From an uncultured Sphingomonadales bacterium (lineage in GTDB: Bacteria; Pseudomonadota; Alphaproteobacteria; Sphingomonadales; Rhodothalassiaceae), in contig CANMND010000001.1 of the NCBI GenBank assembly GCA_947499155.1, positions 558,001 to 622,000 on the forward strand: a stretch of 64,000 nt of DNA. Direction: 5' to 3'. Under the pieces are notes generated by a model, which was not told the DNA's origin, made no database searches, and saw nothing but the letters and a program-made list of their open reading frames with translations. The stretch's first letter is position 1. Every line of letters starts with the position of its first letter. The position numbers and the translations under genes are program-made. This document shows, in pieces, positions 1 to 8,628 of this stretch.

Positions 1-158
1 AGACGGCTGTCCGGGCCAACCTCAACAAAGGCAAGCCTGGCAAGAAGGCTCAAGAGCGCATCGACGAAAAGGCAAAGAAAGCTGAAGCAGCCGCTGCAGC
101 CGCCGCTGCCCCTGCCCCTGCTGAAGAAGCTGCACCTGCTGAAGACGCAGCGTCCTGA
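1..158 (+). CDS. rpsP: 30S ribosomal protein S16, C-terminal part
   Basis: Only the last 52 codons are in the window (reading from base 3), so the gene is cut by the left edge. The visible peptide begins TAVRANLNKGKPGKKAQER, which fits the S16 C-terminus, and ends in an Ala/Glu/Pro-rich tail (AEAAAAAAAAPAPAEEAAP). S16 is a primary-binding protein of the 30S subunit body. Low-complexity tails on S16 are common in alphaproteobacteria. It is followed after 20 bases by rimM, trmD and rplS, the classical rpsP-rimM-trmD-rplS order, which strengthens the call. Confidence 0.9.
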   Translation, partial: TAVRANLNKGKPGKKAQERIDEKAKKAEAAAAAAAAPAPAEEAAPAEDAAS

Positions 159-178
159 TCCTGGAAAGCCAGGCGGTC

Positions 179-778
179 ATGAGTGACAAGGTCGAGCCGA
201 GCGAACGCAGAGTCTGCGTTGCCATGCTAAATGGTGCGCATGGCGTCAGGGGAGATGTTCGCATCCGGCCCTTTACGGACGACCCGCGCACTCTTGAACG
301 TTTTGACGGGCTTTTCTGGGGGGATACAGGCGAAAAAGTGACGGTGCGGCTTCTCCACCCCCTTAAAAGCGGGTGGGCTGCACGAATCACTGGTATTGAT
401 AACAGAGAAGATGCAGAACGTCATAAGGGAACGGAGCTTTTTGTTAGCCGTATCGCTATGGTGGAGGCCTCTCCACCAGACGATCCTGACAGCTTCTTCC
501 TGATTGACCTGATCGGGCTTACAGTGATCTCGCCTTCCGGTGACAAGCTCGGGACTGTTGCTGCTGTCCCTGATTTTGGTGCAGGAGATCTGTTGGAATT
601 GGTGCTGGATGAGGCAGTCCCTGTTTTCGGGAAATCGGTACTTCTGCCCTTCGAAAAGCGCTATGTGCCTGATATAGAACTAGAAAATGGCCAGCTGACT
701 GTCGATCTTGAGGCCTGGATTGATGCGCAATCCGATCAGGGTAAAGATAATAACGGTGACGAGGATGAGGAGTCATGA
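179..778 (+). CDS. rimM: Ribosome maturation factor RimM
   Basis: The protein has 199 residues, close to the family's usual 170-200. The N-terminal RimM barrel is recognisable ([20 protein letters not shown], then LFWGDTG), and a PRC-barrel half follows ([37 protein letters not shown]). RimM binds S19 in the 30S head and assists late assembly and 16S rRNA processing. The C-terminus carries a short acidic extension. The stop overlaps the trmD start in an ATGA arrangement, so the two are probably translationally coupled. Confidence 0.95.
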   Translation: MSDKVEPSERRVCVAMLNGAHGVRGDVRIRPFTDDPRTLERFDGLFWGDTGEKVTVRLLHPLKSGWAARITGIDNREDAERHKGTELFVSRIAMVEASPPDDPDSFFLIDLIGLTVISPSGDKLGTVAAVPDFGAGDLLELVLDEAVPVFGKSVLLPFEKRYVPDIELENGQLTVDLEAWIDAQSDQGKDNNGDEDEES

Positions 779-1482
779 GCTGGATTGCACAGATCCTCAC
801 CCTTTATCCGGACATGTTTCCCGGCCCCTTGGGCGCAAGTCTGTCGGGAAAAGCGCTAAATGATGGTATATGGGCAATAGAAACTCTGGACATTCGTTCT
901 TTTGCACGTGATAAACACCGCTCCGTTGACGATACGCCAGCAGGCGGTGGCCCCGGTATGGTTTTAAGAGCCGATATTGTGGGTGACGCCATTGATGCAG
1001 CGCGTGAGCGGGCGGAACCGGATTGGCCCCTGGTCTATCTCAGTCCACGCGGCAAGCGCTTTGACCAGGCGCTGGCGCGACACTGGGCAGGACTGGGTGG
1101 CGTGACATTATTATGCGGGCGGTTTGAAGGCCTTGATCAAAGGGTCATCGAAGCGCGCGCAGTGGAAGAAGTAAGCTTGGGTGATTTCATCCTGTCCGGC
1201 GGCGAACCTGCCGCACTGGCCATGCTGGATGCAGTGATACGACTGCTTCCCGGCGTTATGGGCAAGGAAGAAAGCGCCGAAGACGAAAGTTTTGAGCGGG
1301 GACTTCTTGAGTACCCGCACTATACCCGCCCGCAGCTATGGGAGGGGCGAGAGATACCGGCGGTGCTCAATTCAGGGCACCACGGGAAGATTGCCAAATG
1401 GCGACTGGAAAAAGCGGAAGAAATGACCCGCTTACGTCGGCCAGATCTCTGGTCGACCTATGAGCGACGTCATAAAGCATGA
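775..1482 (+). CDS. trmD: tRNA (guanine37-N1)-methyltransferase
   Basis: This 235-residue SPOUT-class methyltransferase makes m1G37 in tRNAs that read CNN and GNN codons, which prevents +1 frameshifting. The N-terminus [22 protein letters not shown] is typical. The knot and AdoMet-binding segments are visible ([62 protein letters not shown]). The conserved tail region [25 protein letters not shown] is also present. It overlaps rimM by 4 bases and ends 13 bases before the rplS start. Confidence 0.97.
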   Translation: MSWIAQILTLYPDMFPGPLGASLSGKALNDGIWAIETLDIRSFARDKHRSVDDTPAGGGPGMVLRADIVGDAIDAARERAEPDWPLVYLSPRGKRFDQALARHWAGLGGVTLLCGRFEGLDQRVIEARAVEEVSLGDFILSGGEPAALAMLDAVIRLLPGVMGKEESAEDESFERGLLEYPHYTRPQLWEGREIPAVLNSGHHGKIAKWRLEKAEEMTRLRRPDLWSTYERRHKA

Positions 1483-1495
1483 AGGATCATGTAGA

Positions 1496-1927
1496 ATGAA
1501 CGTCATAGAAAAACTGGAACAGTCCGAAATTGAAAAATTGACGGCTGGCAAAACCATTCCTGAGTTCAGGGCCGGTGATACCATCCGGGTGATGGTAAAA
1601 GTGGTTGAAGGCGAACGCGAACGTCTCCAGACCTTTGAAGGCTTGTGCATTGCAAGAAACGGCGGTGGTATCAACGCCGCGTTTACCTTGCGCAAGATCT
1701 CGTTTGGTGAAGGTGTGGAACGTGTTTTCCCGCTTTATTCCCCTAATCTTGATTCCATCACCCTGGTTCGTCGTGGACGTGTACGCCGCGCCAAACTTTA
1801 TTATCTGCGTGGTCGCACCGGTAAGGCTGCCCGTATTGCAGAGCGCCAGGACTGGCACCGCAAGCCCAAGGCCAAAGGCAATGCCAATGCCCCCAAGGCA
1901 GAAGCAAGTGCAGAGAAGGCAGACTGA
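1496..1927 (+). CDS. rplS: 50S ribosomal protein L19
   Basis: L19 sits at the 30S-50S interface. I chose the ATG at 1496 ([15 protein letters not shown]) because AAGGA at 1482-1486 gives 9-base spacing and the N-terminus then matches L19. A longer frame begins at 1460 but overlaps trmD. The protein has 143 residues against about 115-125 for short L19s. The extra length is a basic/Ala-rich tail ([23 protein letters not shown]). The core motifs [32 protein letters not shown] and [23 protein letters not shown] are clear. A strong terminator follows. Confidence 0.96.
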   Translation: MNVIEKLEQSEIEKLTAGKTIPEFRAGDTIRVMVKVVEGERERLQTFEGLCIARNGGGINAAFTLRKISFGEGVERVFPLYSPNLDSITLVRRGRVRRAKLYYLRGRTGKAARIAERQDWHRKPKAKGNANAPKAEASAEKAD

Positions 1928-1968
1928 CCCTGCGCAGCTGACCATTTAGGCAGGCACACTTATTTATA

Positions 1969-2001
1969 ACGGGTGGTACATGACTGTGCCGCCCGTTTTT
2001 T
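1969..2001 (+). terminator. Rho-independent terminator after rplS
   Basis: A 12-bp stem (1969-1980 paired with 1985-1996, with two G-U pairs in the RNA) and a TGAC loop lead straight into a run of T at 1996-2001. It marks the end of the rpsP-rimM-trmD-rplS operon. It also overlaps the most upstream possible start of the next gene, which argues against that start. Confidence 0.88.
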
Positions 2002-2121
2002 ATGCTGGCGAACATGGGTAAAGTCGCACGATTGCATCACAGATCGACAGCACATACACCGGTGCCCTGCGCCCGGCATTCACAGTATCCACGTTTCTCT
2101 ATCAGATGGGCTCTCGCCATT

Positions 2122-2796
2122 ATGACAACTATCGCCACTTCTGCCGCAAAACGAATGTCGGGTTTCACTGGCATTATCATCGCTATCGGTGGTCTTGCTG
2201 TGTTTCTTCTTACCACCAGCCTGATGCTTGGTAGGGCGCTCACAGCTTTTGATGAAGCTCTTCTTTTGGCTTTTCGTAATCCCGTGAATCTCGCCATACC
2301 GCATGGCCCCCACTGGCTGGAGGGGGGAATGGCCGATATCACGGCCCTGGGTGGTACTGTGGTTCTTACGCTCGTTACACTATTTCTCCTTGGGGCACTC
2401 CTGATCCTGCGTCACACTCACAGCGCACTGCTTTTGCTCGGCGCGATTCCTGGCGGCGTCATCATCAGCCAAACCCTCAAATCAACTATTGCGCGCCCCC
2501 GTCCGGATGTGGTGCCGCATCTGGTGGACATAACAAGTCTGTCCTTCCCCAGTGGCCACGCCATGATGGCAACCATCGCCTGGTTGACCATAGGTGCCCT
2601 GCTTGCGCGACTGGCACCTACGGTTCTTCTCAAGCGCTACATCCTTGCAGTTGCCATTTTTCTCAGCTTCCTCATCGGCCTCAGCCGCATTTATCTTGGC
2701 GTTCACTGGCCAAGTGACGTTGTGGCAGGCTGGGCACTTGGCGCTACATGGGCAAGTACTGTTTGGATGTTCATGCGCAGATTTGACCGATCCTGA
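2122..2796 (+). CDS. PAP2-family membrane phosphatase
   Basis: This multi-pass membrane protein carries the three PAP2 motifs: KSTIARPRPD (KX6RP type), FPSGHAMMA (PSGH) and SRIYLGVHWPSDVVAG (SRX5HX3D). These form the His-phosphoenzyme active site of undecaprenyl-diphosphate phosphatases and lipid phosphate phosphatases. A role in recycling undecaprenyl pyrophosphate or dephosphorylating a lipid is likely, but the substrate cannot be read from the sequence. The frame is open back to 2002, where an ATG lies in the rplS terminator. I prefer ATG 2122 (MTTIATSAAKRMSG), just before the first membrane helix. ATG 2155 is another option. No clear Shine-Dalgarno decides it. It converges with the MFS gene. 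Confidence 0.85.
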   Translation: MTTIATSAAKRMSGFTGIIIAIGGLAVFLLTTSLMLGRALTAFDEALLLAFRNPVNLAIPHGPHWLEGGMADITALGGTVVLTLVTLFLLGALLILRHTHSALLLLGAIPGGVIISQTLKSTIARPRPDVVPHLVDITSLSFPSGHAMMATIAWLTIGALLARLAPTVLLKRYILAVAIFLSFLIGLSRIYLGVHWPSDVVAGWALGATWASTVWMFMRRFDRS

Positions 2797-2812
2797 CAGA
2801 ACTAGACCGATA

Positions 2813-4066
2813 TCATGCGCTCGCAGCTTCACGTGCGCCCAGCGTACGCCGAAAAAGATAAAGGCTGAGCAGAATCATCGCCATGGGTATGAGCGATAAA
2901 TAAAACGCGGTCTGACCATCAAAACTGCCAAACACTCGCCCTGTAACCAGTGACCCAGTCGTGCCGCCAAGGGCTGAGAAAACAACAATAAGACCCGTCA
3001 TTGCGGCATGCCGGCTTTTGGGCAAGGCGCTCAGCATTACGGAATTGATTGCGGGGTAAATGGGCGCCATGAACAGCCCAATCATTGGGAACAGATAGGC
3101 AGCAACAGGTGCCGTCGCCCAGCCTGTTACCCCATGCGCCTCAAGCCCACGAGTAAGCGGCATGCTCAACAGCACCAGAACACCCATGGCGATGACCGCG
3201 AAATTCAAGACTGGATACCAGTCGAACCGCCGCAAGATAACGCCGGCACTCAAGCGACCAATCGCAAGTGACGCGGCAAAGATGCTGGCGGCCTGAACGC
3301 TCATGGCAGCGGGAAGTTGTAAAACGCGGTTGTTGAAGGTTGGCAGCCAGGTGCCTATCCCCTGCTCGATCAGAACATATAAAAAAGCGGACAGGATAAA
3401 CACACCAACCATGGGCAGAGCCACAAGCCTCAACATGGAGCGAAAGGATTCCCCCATGCTTTCCGCAACAGGCGCAGCAGCCTCTTCGTCAAATTTCGTA
3501 AAGACAAGCAGGACAATCGTGGCGACACATAAAGCCGCCAAAACCCAATAGACATCGAGCCAGCCACTGGTTGTCCCATCGCCGATAAAATAGCCAAACA
3601 GCCAATAACCGCCGAGAACACCCACCATAAACATGCCCTCAATGGTGTTCATGAACCCCGCATGGGCATAGCGGTCGCGACTGATAAGCCCGATGGTCGC
3701 ATAAACTGACACCTTGACGAGGGCAAAGGCAATTCCAGTCGCCAGAAACATCAGCTTGGTCACGTAAAAGCTGTCAAACAACGGCATGGCAAGACAGGCC
3801 AGCAAAACAAGAGCAAGCCCCGCGATCATCGAACGCCGATAGCCAAAACGCGGCAAAAACGACGCGACAAGGAAGGATACCACCGCAATGGAGAGGTCTT
3901 TGTAGCCTTCAAGAGTGGCGGCTGCGTTCTCCGTGACACCAAAAACATTGATCGACTGAAGAATGACCGTACCGACCGAGTTAAGCAGAATGGCAAAGAC
4001 GATATATGTCAAGATCAATGCCAGCCGCATCCGCATCTCAATCACCGTCTTTTCTCCCCATTTCAA
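2813..4066 (-). CDS. MFS transporter, probably for alpha-glucosides
   Basis: A major facilitator protein of about 417 residues with roughly 12 hydrophobic segments. The loop after TM2 carries the short basic turn PRFGYRRSMIAG typical of MFS. A shorter start at 4036 (MRMRLALILTYIVF) is possible and begins directly at TM1. It is divergent from the GH65 phosphorylase gene and shares with it a 150-base promoter region containing a LacI-type palindrome at 4148-4161. By context it would carry maltose or a related disaccharide across the inner membrane after TonB-dependent uptake. Substrate is inference. Confidence 0.8.
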   Translation of the reverse strand: MKWGEKTVIEMRMRLALILTYIVFAILLNSVGTVILQSINVFGVTENAAATLEGYKDLSIAVVSFLVASFLPRFGYRRSMIAGLALVLLACLAMPLFDSFYVTKLMFLATGIAFALVKVSVYATIGLISRDRYAHAGFMNTIEGMFMVGVLGGYWLFGYFIGDGTTSGWLDVYWVLAALCVATIVLLVFTKFDEEAAAPVAESMGESFRSMLRLVALPMVGVFILSAFLYVLIEQGIGTWLPTFNNRVLQLPAAMSVQAASIFAASLAIGRLSAGVILRRFDWYPVLNFAVIAMGVLVLLSMPLTRGLEAHGVTGWATAPVAAYLFPMIGLFMAPIYPAINSVMLSALPKSRHAAMTGLIVVFSALGGTTGSLVTGRVFGSFDGQTAFYLSLIPMAMILLSLYLFRRTLGAREAASA

Positions 4067-4147
4067 GCCTGTTTAGGGACGACCCGTACATGGCTCTTTC
4101 TTATGATTTATTGCAAAGATATTGCTTTTTTCAAAGACATTGTATTA

Positions 4148-4161
4148 TGAAATCCATTTCA
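4148..4161. promoter_or_regulatory. Putative LacI-family operator
   Basis: TGAAATCCATTTCA differs by one base from the perfect palindrome TGAAATGCATTTCA found twice before the TonB receptor gene. It lies between the divergent MFS and GH65 genes, about 57 bases upstream of the GH65 start. Even length and a central CG-like step are usual for LacI-family operators. It is probably bound by the product of the LacI gene at 7295-8311. Confidence 0.7.
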
Positions 4162-4218
4162 TCAAGTAGTTTCCTGAATATGTTGCGGGGAAACAAGCTG
4201 TTCTTTGGGAGTTGAACT

Positions 4219-6633
4219 GTGTCCAATGCGTTTATGCCACAAGAACTGCCGGACAGTCCGCCTTATGCCGGAGATGGCTGGGGCCTTGAAGAAAATGGCA
4301 TGAACACCGCCTTGCTGGAGCGCAGCCAATCGCTGTTTTCACTCAGCAACGGCTTTATCGGTGTCAGGGGCGGCTATACGGACAGAGTTGATGACCATGG
4401 AAAGGGCATCGCAGAGGTTTATCTCAATGGCGTTTATGAAACCGTGCCCATATCCTATCATGAAAAAGCCCATGGATTTGCGGAAGCAAGCGACACACGC
4501 CCGCCAGCAGCCAATGCCACATCCATAATCATCCACATCAATGGCACCCGCGTCTCAACGGAAGAAGGGACAATCCTCAGCGCCAATCGTCGTCTGGATT
4601 TTCGCACTGGCATTTTGACCCAAGCTCTGCGCTGGCAGGCCCCGGACGGTGGGATTTATGATCTTGTTTATGACCGTATTGTCAGCCTGACGCGCGCCCA
4701 TATCATGGCTCAGCGTGTCAACATAACAGCAGCAAACGCCAAGGCCGGCAAAAGCTCTCCGCCTCAAATCTTAGTCACCACCACGATCGACGCGGTTCAT
4801 GAGGAAATGCCTGATGATTGCATCGGGGACGATGCCGCCCTCGGCACCCTTCACGACCCCCGCCTTGGACCACGCTTTGCGGAAACACCATGGACTCTGG
4901 AACAGGTAATCGCTGATGGTGACAGTCATGGCTTTATCCATCGCCTAAAGATAAGCGGAATGGCCGTGGCGGTGGCGCAACATCTGTCGATCAAGGGCGG
5001 TGACGTGACCCAACGATCCATGCCGGACAAGGATGACACAGGACCTCGCGTCAACCAGGTGAGCCTTACCCTTCCACCCAATGAAACAGCAGAAGTCACC
5101 GTCACAACCGCTTATATGAGCGATTATGGCAGCAAACAGCCACAAGATCAGCTTCAGCGCGACCTGCTCGACAGTCTTGATAAGGCGGTCCGGGACGGAT
5201 TTCATACACTTTGCGCAGAACAGGCCGCAGACCTTGACGATTTCTGGGCTGGCGCGTCCGTTGATATCAAAGGCCGGGACAGGGAAACCCAAGCCGTTCG
5301 GCTCAATATGTTCCACCTTTATCAGGCAACGGGACGGGATGGCCGGACATCCATATGCGCCAAAGGACAGACCGGCGAGGGCTATGAGGGTCATTATTTC
5401 TGGGATGCAGAGATATTTTGCCTGCCGATGCTGGCCTATACCCGCCCTGCCCTTGCACGCGGCATGCTGATGTTTCGCTGCCACAGCCTTAAACACAGCC
5501 GCCACAATGCCCGCATGATGGGTCATGACAGGGGCGCTCTCATTGCCTGGCGCACCATTGGCGGTCTGGAAAGTTCAGCCTATTTCCCCGCAGGATCGGC
5601 ACAATACCATATCAATGCCGATATCGCCTATGCGCTCAGGACTTATCTGGAAGCCACAGAAGACCGCAGTTTTCTTGTTCAGAATGGTGCGGAACTGTTG
5701 TTTGAAACCGCCCGTATCTGGGATCAGATTGGATTCTTCAATCCCAGAAAAGGCGGGGCCTTTTGCATCAACAAAGTAACAGGGCCGGATGAATATACAG
5801 CTCTTGTGGACAATAATTTTTACACCAACGTCATGGCCCGCGCACATTTGGAATTTGCCTATGAAACAGCGCAGCGGATGAAAGCGGATCATGGACCGGT
5901 TTTCAATGCACTGTGCCATAAAATCGGACTGGCACCTGAGGAGATCGCGGGCTGGAAAAAAGCGGCGGATGCCATGTATCTGCCAGTAGACCCGCTGCTG
6001 GATATCCATCCTCAAGATGACAGCTTTCTTGAAAAAGAACGCTGGGATATTGCCGCCACGCCACCGGAAAAATTCCCCCTGCTTTTGCATTATCACCCGC
6101 TCACCCTTTATCGCTATCAGGTGTGCAAGCAGGCGGACACAGTACTGGCCGTGGTGTTGGAAGGACGCCGCTTTGACACGAAGATCAAGGCTCGCGACCT
6201 TGATTATTACGAAAGCGTAACGGTCCATGATTCTACGCTGTCTGCGGCCTCATTTGCTATGCTGTCGGCCCATGTGGGCGAGTTGGACAAGGCCCATCAG
6301 TTATTTGAAAAAGCCGCCTTCGTAGATATTGACGATCTTCACAAGAATACTGGTCACGGCCTTCACATGGCGTCTATGGGTGGAAGCTGGATGTGCCTAA
6401 CAATTGGCTTTGCCGATATGCGGGTACAAAAGGATATGCTGGGATTTAACCCCCGCCTCCCCGAGAAATGGGACGCTTATTCCTTTCACCTGCGTTTCAG
6501 GGGCAGGCTGCTGTCCGTCACGGTTTCAGATGATGCGTGCCATTATCGGCTGGTAGACGGACCGCCCCTTTCCATAACCCATCGGGGAACAGCCCTGTCC
6601 CTGACAACAGGAAAAGAGGTGTCAGCGCCATGA
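4219..6633 (+). CDS. Glycoside hydrolase family 65 disaccharide phosphorylase
   Basis: This 804-residue GH65 protein has the size and layout of maltose, trehalose and kojibiose phosphorylases: an N-terminal beta-sandwich, an (alpha/alpha)6 barrel and a C-terminal jelly roll. Such enzymes cleave an alpha-glucoside with phosphate, giving beta-glucose 1-phosphate and glucose. The barrel shows GYEGHYFWDAEIFCLP and the catalytic-acid segment VTGPDEYTALVDNNFYTN, with Glu525 the expected general acid. The start is GTG, preceded by GGGAG. The downstream beta-phosphoglucomutase overlaps by 4 bases and supports the beta-G1P product. Maltose is the most likely substrate, but trehalose, kojibiose or nigerose cannot be excluded. 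No secretion signal is seen, so it acts in the cytoplasm. Confidence 0.92.
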   Translation: MSNAFMPQELPDSPPYAGDGWGLEENGMNTALLERSQSLFSLSNGFIGVRGGYTDRVDDHGKGIAEVYLNGVYETVPISYHEKAHGFAEASDTRPPAANATSIIIHINGTRVSTEEGTILSANRRLDFRTGILTQALRWQAPDGGIYDLVYDRIVSLTRAHIMAQRVNITAANAKAGKSSPPQILVTTTIDAVHEEMPDDCIGDDAALGTLHDPRLGPRFAETPWTLEQVIADGDSHGFIHRLKISGMAVAVAQHLSIKGGDVTQRSMPDKDDTGPRVNQVSLTLPPNETAEVTVTTAYMSDYGSKQPQDQLQRDLLDSLDKAVRDGFHTLCAEQAADLDDFWAGASVDIKGRDRETQAVRLNMFHLYQATGRDGRTSICAKGQTGEGYEGHYFWDAEIFCLPMLAYTRPALARGMLMFRCHSLKHSRHNARMMGHDRGALIAWRTIGGLESSAYFPAGSAQYHINADIAYALRTYLEATEDRSFLVQNGAELLFETARIWDQIGFFNPRKGGAFCINKVTGPDEYTALVDNNFYTNVMARAHLEFAYETAQRMKADHGPVFNALCHKIGLAPEEIAGWKKAADAMYLPVDPLLDIHPQDDSFLEKERWDIAATPPEKFPLLLHYHPLTLYRYQVCKQADTVLAVVLEGRRFDTKIKARDLDYYESVTVHDSTLSAASFAMLSAHVGELDKAHQLFEKAAFVDIDDLHKNTGHGLHMASMGGSWMCLTIGFADMRVQKDMLGFNPRLPEKWDAYSFHLRFRGRLLSVTVSDDACHYRLVDGPPLSITHRGTALSLTTGKEVSAP

Positions 6634-7286
6634 GCAGACGTTTCAAGGCCGTCCTGTTTGATCTTGATGGTGTGCTCGCCGATAGCGCCACCGCCCATTA
6701 TGCCGCCTGGCGTCGTCTCGCCGACGAACTTGGCATTCCCTTCGATGAAACCATCAATGAGCGCTTGAAAGGCGTCAGTCGCATGGATTCACTCGACATC
6801 ATTTTGGAGCAGGCCGGGCAATCCTATGACGCGGCGGAAAAAGACAGACTGGCAGCACGAAAGAACGGCTATTACCGCGACATTATCACCACGCTCAGCC
6901 CTGAGGATCTGTTGCCCGGTGCACTGGACGCCCTTAAGGCATGCAGGACTGCCAGTCTAAAAGTCGCCCTGGCATCCGCCAGCCGTAATGCGCCCATGCT
7001 TGTGGAGCGATTGGGCCTTGCTCCCTACCTTAATTTTATCGCCGATGCCTCAAAGGCTGCCCGCTCCAAGCCCGCGCCGGACATTTTCCAGATAGCAGCC
7101 GCAGGGGTTGGGGTTCCGCCAGAAGACGCTTTGGCCATCGAAGATGCAGCGGCAGGGGTGAAAGCAGCGAAAGACGCCGGATGTACCGTTATTGGAGTGG
7201 GAGACAGGGAAACCCTTTGGGAGGCGGATCATATCATCGCGGACATGACAGTCTTTAGGCTAGAGTACTATATCACCGGCCCATAA
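6630..7286 (+). CDS. pgmB: Beta-phosphoglucomutase (HAD family)
   Basis: Converts beta-glucose 1-phosphate, released by the GH65 phosphorylase, to glucose 6-phosphate. The start at 6630 overlaps the GH65 stop (ATGA) and places HAD motif I directly at the N-terminus (VLFDLDGVLADSATAHYAAW). The second Asp is the general acid/base. The other HAD motifs are ASASRNAPM (motif II Ser), SKPAPDIF (motif III Lys) and AIEDAAAGVKAAKDAG (motif IV acids). The cap segment RLKGVSRMDSLDII matches the family's GxSR motif. Its 218 residues are a normal length. It converges on the LacI gene with only 8 bases between them. Confidence 0.94.
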   Translation: MSRRFKAVLFDLDGVLADSATAHYAAWRRLADELGIPFDETINERLKGVSRMDSLDIILEQAGQSYDAAEKDRLAARKNGYYRDIITTLSPEDLLPGALDALKACRTASLKVALASASRNAPMLVERLGLAPYLNFIADASKAARSKPAPDIFQIAAAGVGVPPEDALAIEDAAAGVKAAKDAGCTVIGVGDRETLWEADHIIADMTVFRLEYYITGP

Positions 7287-7294
7287 GAGGCAGA

Positions 7295-8311
7295 TCAGCT
7301 TGATTCCCGCACGATCAGGCGAGTGTCCAGCATGGTGGACGCAGGGGCACGGCCCTCGATATGGAGCATCAGCTTTTCCACCAGCAAGGCACCAGCCATA
7401 TGAACATCCTGACCGATGGTGGTGAGAGGCGGGCTGAAATATTCAGCACCTGGAATATTATTGTAGCCCACCACAGAAACATCGCCGGGCACTGACAGCC
7501 CTGCATCGCCCAAGGCGCTTATCAAGGCCATGGCGGCTGTATCACTGGCGGCAAAAACCGCATCGGGAACGGTGGCCTTGTCACTTTCGATCATGGCCCG
7601 CGCGGCTTCCAGCGTCGATGCATAAGAAAATCCATCCATGATAAGATCAGATAAGTGCGTTGGCTTGTCACTCTTCGCCAAAGCCGCGACCAGGCCTTGG
7701 CGGCGCTGGGAAATTTCATGAAAGCGGCTGTCCCCTACGAACAGAAAGCGCGACCGCCCACGGTCCAGCAGATGTTGCCCCGCCAGAAATCCGCCGTGGA
7801 AATTGTCACTGCCAACCGCGCAATAGGACTGATCCTGTTCCACAGACCCCCAAACAACAAAGGGAACGCCAAGGGCCGCGAGATCAACAAAGTCCGGCCG
7901 CCTCTCCCCTTCCCCCAGAAAGATGATCCCATCCGCGCCACGCGATGCAATGATTGCGGACAGGGACTCAATTTCTGCATGCCCTGGCGCACATAAAAGA
8001 AGATCCTGCTCCCGTTGACCCAGGGCTTCGGATACACCAGCCAGAAGGTTAAATATGAACGGGTCGGAAATTCGGTTTTCGCGGTGGGACTTGAAATCCA
8101 GCACTACAGCAATGGTATCTGACCGACTTTGGCGCAGTTTTTGTGCATTGCGATTAACTACATAGCCATGTTTTTGCGCCAGATCCATGACCAGCTTGCG
8201 CGTCTCTGGCGTGACCAATGGACTATTGCGCAAAGCTCGCGACACAGTCGGCTTTGAGACATGCGCCATTCGGGCAATATCTTCCATCGTTACAGAGCGT
8301 CTGATCTTCAT
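7295..8311 (-). CDS. LacI-family transcriptional regulator
   Basis: A 338-residue repressor with an N-terminal LacI HTH (MEDIARMAHVSKPTVSRALRNSPLV) and hinge (HGYVVNRNAQKLRQ), followed by a periplasmic-binding-protein-like effector domain (SDTIAVVLDFKS, GADGIIFLGEGERRPDF, DGFSYASTLEAARAMI, PDAVFAASDTAAMALI). I chose ATG 8311 because AGGA stands 9 bases upstream and the HTH then starts at residue 8. The frame is open upstream to 8374. It probably controls the phosphorylase, transporter and receptor genes, and its own gene, through the palindromes at 4148, 8426 and 8449. The inducer is likely the disaccharide or a phosphorylated product. Confidence 0.93.
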   Translation of the reverse strand: MKIRRSVTMEDIARMAHVSKPTVSRALRNSPLVTPETRKLVMDLAQKHGYVVNRNAQKLRQSRSDTIAVVLDFKSHRENRISDPFIFNLLAGVSEALGQREQDLLLCAPGHAEIESLSAIIASRGADGIIFLGEGERRPDFVDLAALGVPFVVWGSVEQDQSYCAVGSDNFHGGFLAGQHLLDRGRSRFLFVGDSRFHEISQRRQGLVAALAKSDKPTHLSDLIMDGFSYASTLEAARAMIESDKATVPDAVFAASDTAAMALISALGDAGLSVPGDVSVVGYNNIPGAEYFSPPLTTIGQDVHMAGALLVEKLMLHIEGRAPASTMLDTRLIVRESS

Positions 8312-8425
8312 CAACTTATGTCCTGTTACCCACCGCCATGTCCTTATAAAACTTCTTAATGACAAATACCACAATACCCTGACAGCTGAGACATTGGATA
8401 TTATTACATCTTTCTATTTTATAAA

Positions 8426-8462
8426 TGAAATGCATTTCAAAAAAATATTGAAATGCATTTCA
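8426..8462. promoter_or_regulatory. Twin LacI-type operators
   Basis: Two perfect copies of the 14-bp palindrome TGAAATGCATTTCA, at 8426-8439 and 8449-8462, lie 23 bp apart centre to centre, close to two helical turns. They stand between the divergent LacI gene (start 8311) and TonB receptor gene (start 8629). The second copy overlaps a possible -35 element (TTGAAA, 8448-8453) for the receptor. The spacing suits cooperative binding of two dimers or one tetramer. The rest of the 8312-8628 intergenic region is AT-rich with no gene. Confidence 0.8.
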
Positions 8463-8628
8463 TTTCGGATTATCCGTTAATCAAGAGTTAGAGATTGTGC
8501 AGGTACAGGCTCAAAATAACAGCGTGTGTAAAATCAGCGCGCAAAAGAATGGCAGAGTCCATCATGCACTAAAAACCTGAACGGGCTATCAAAAGCCTGT
8601 CTGGCAGGGACGATTGGGGAGATCACAC

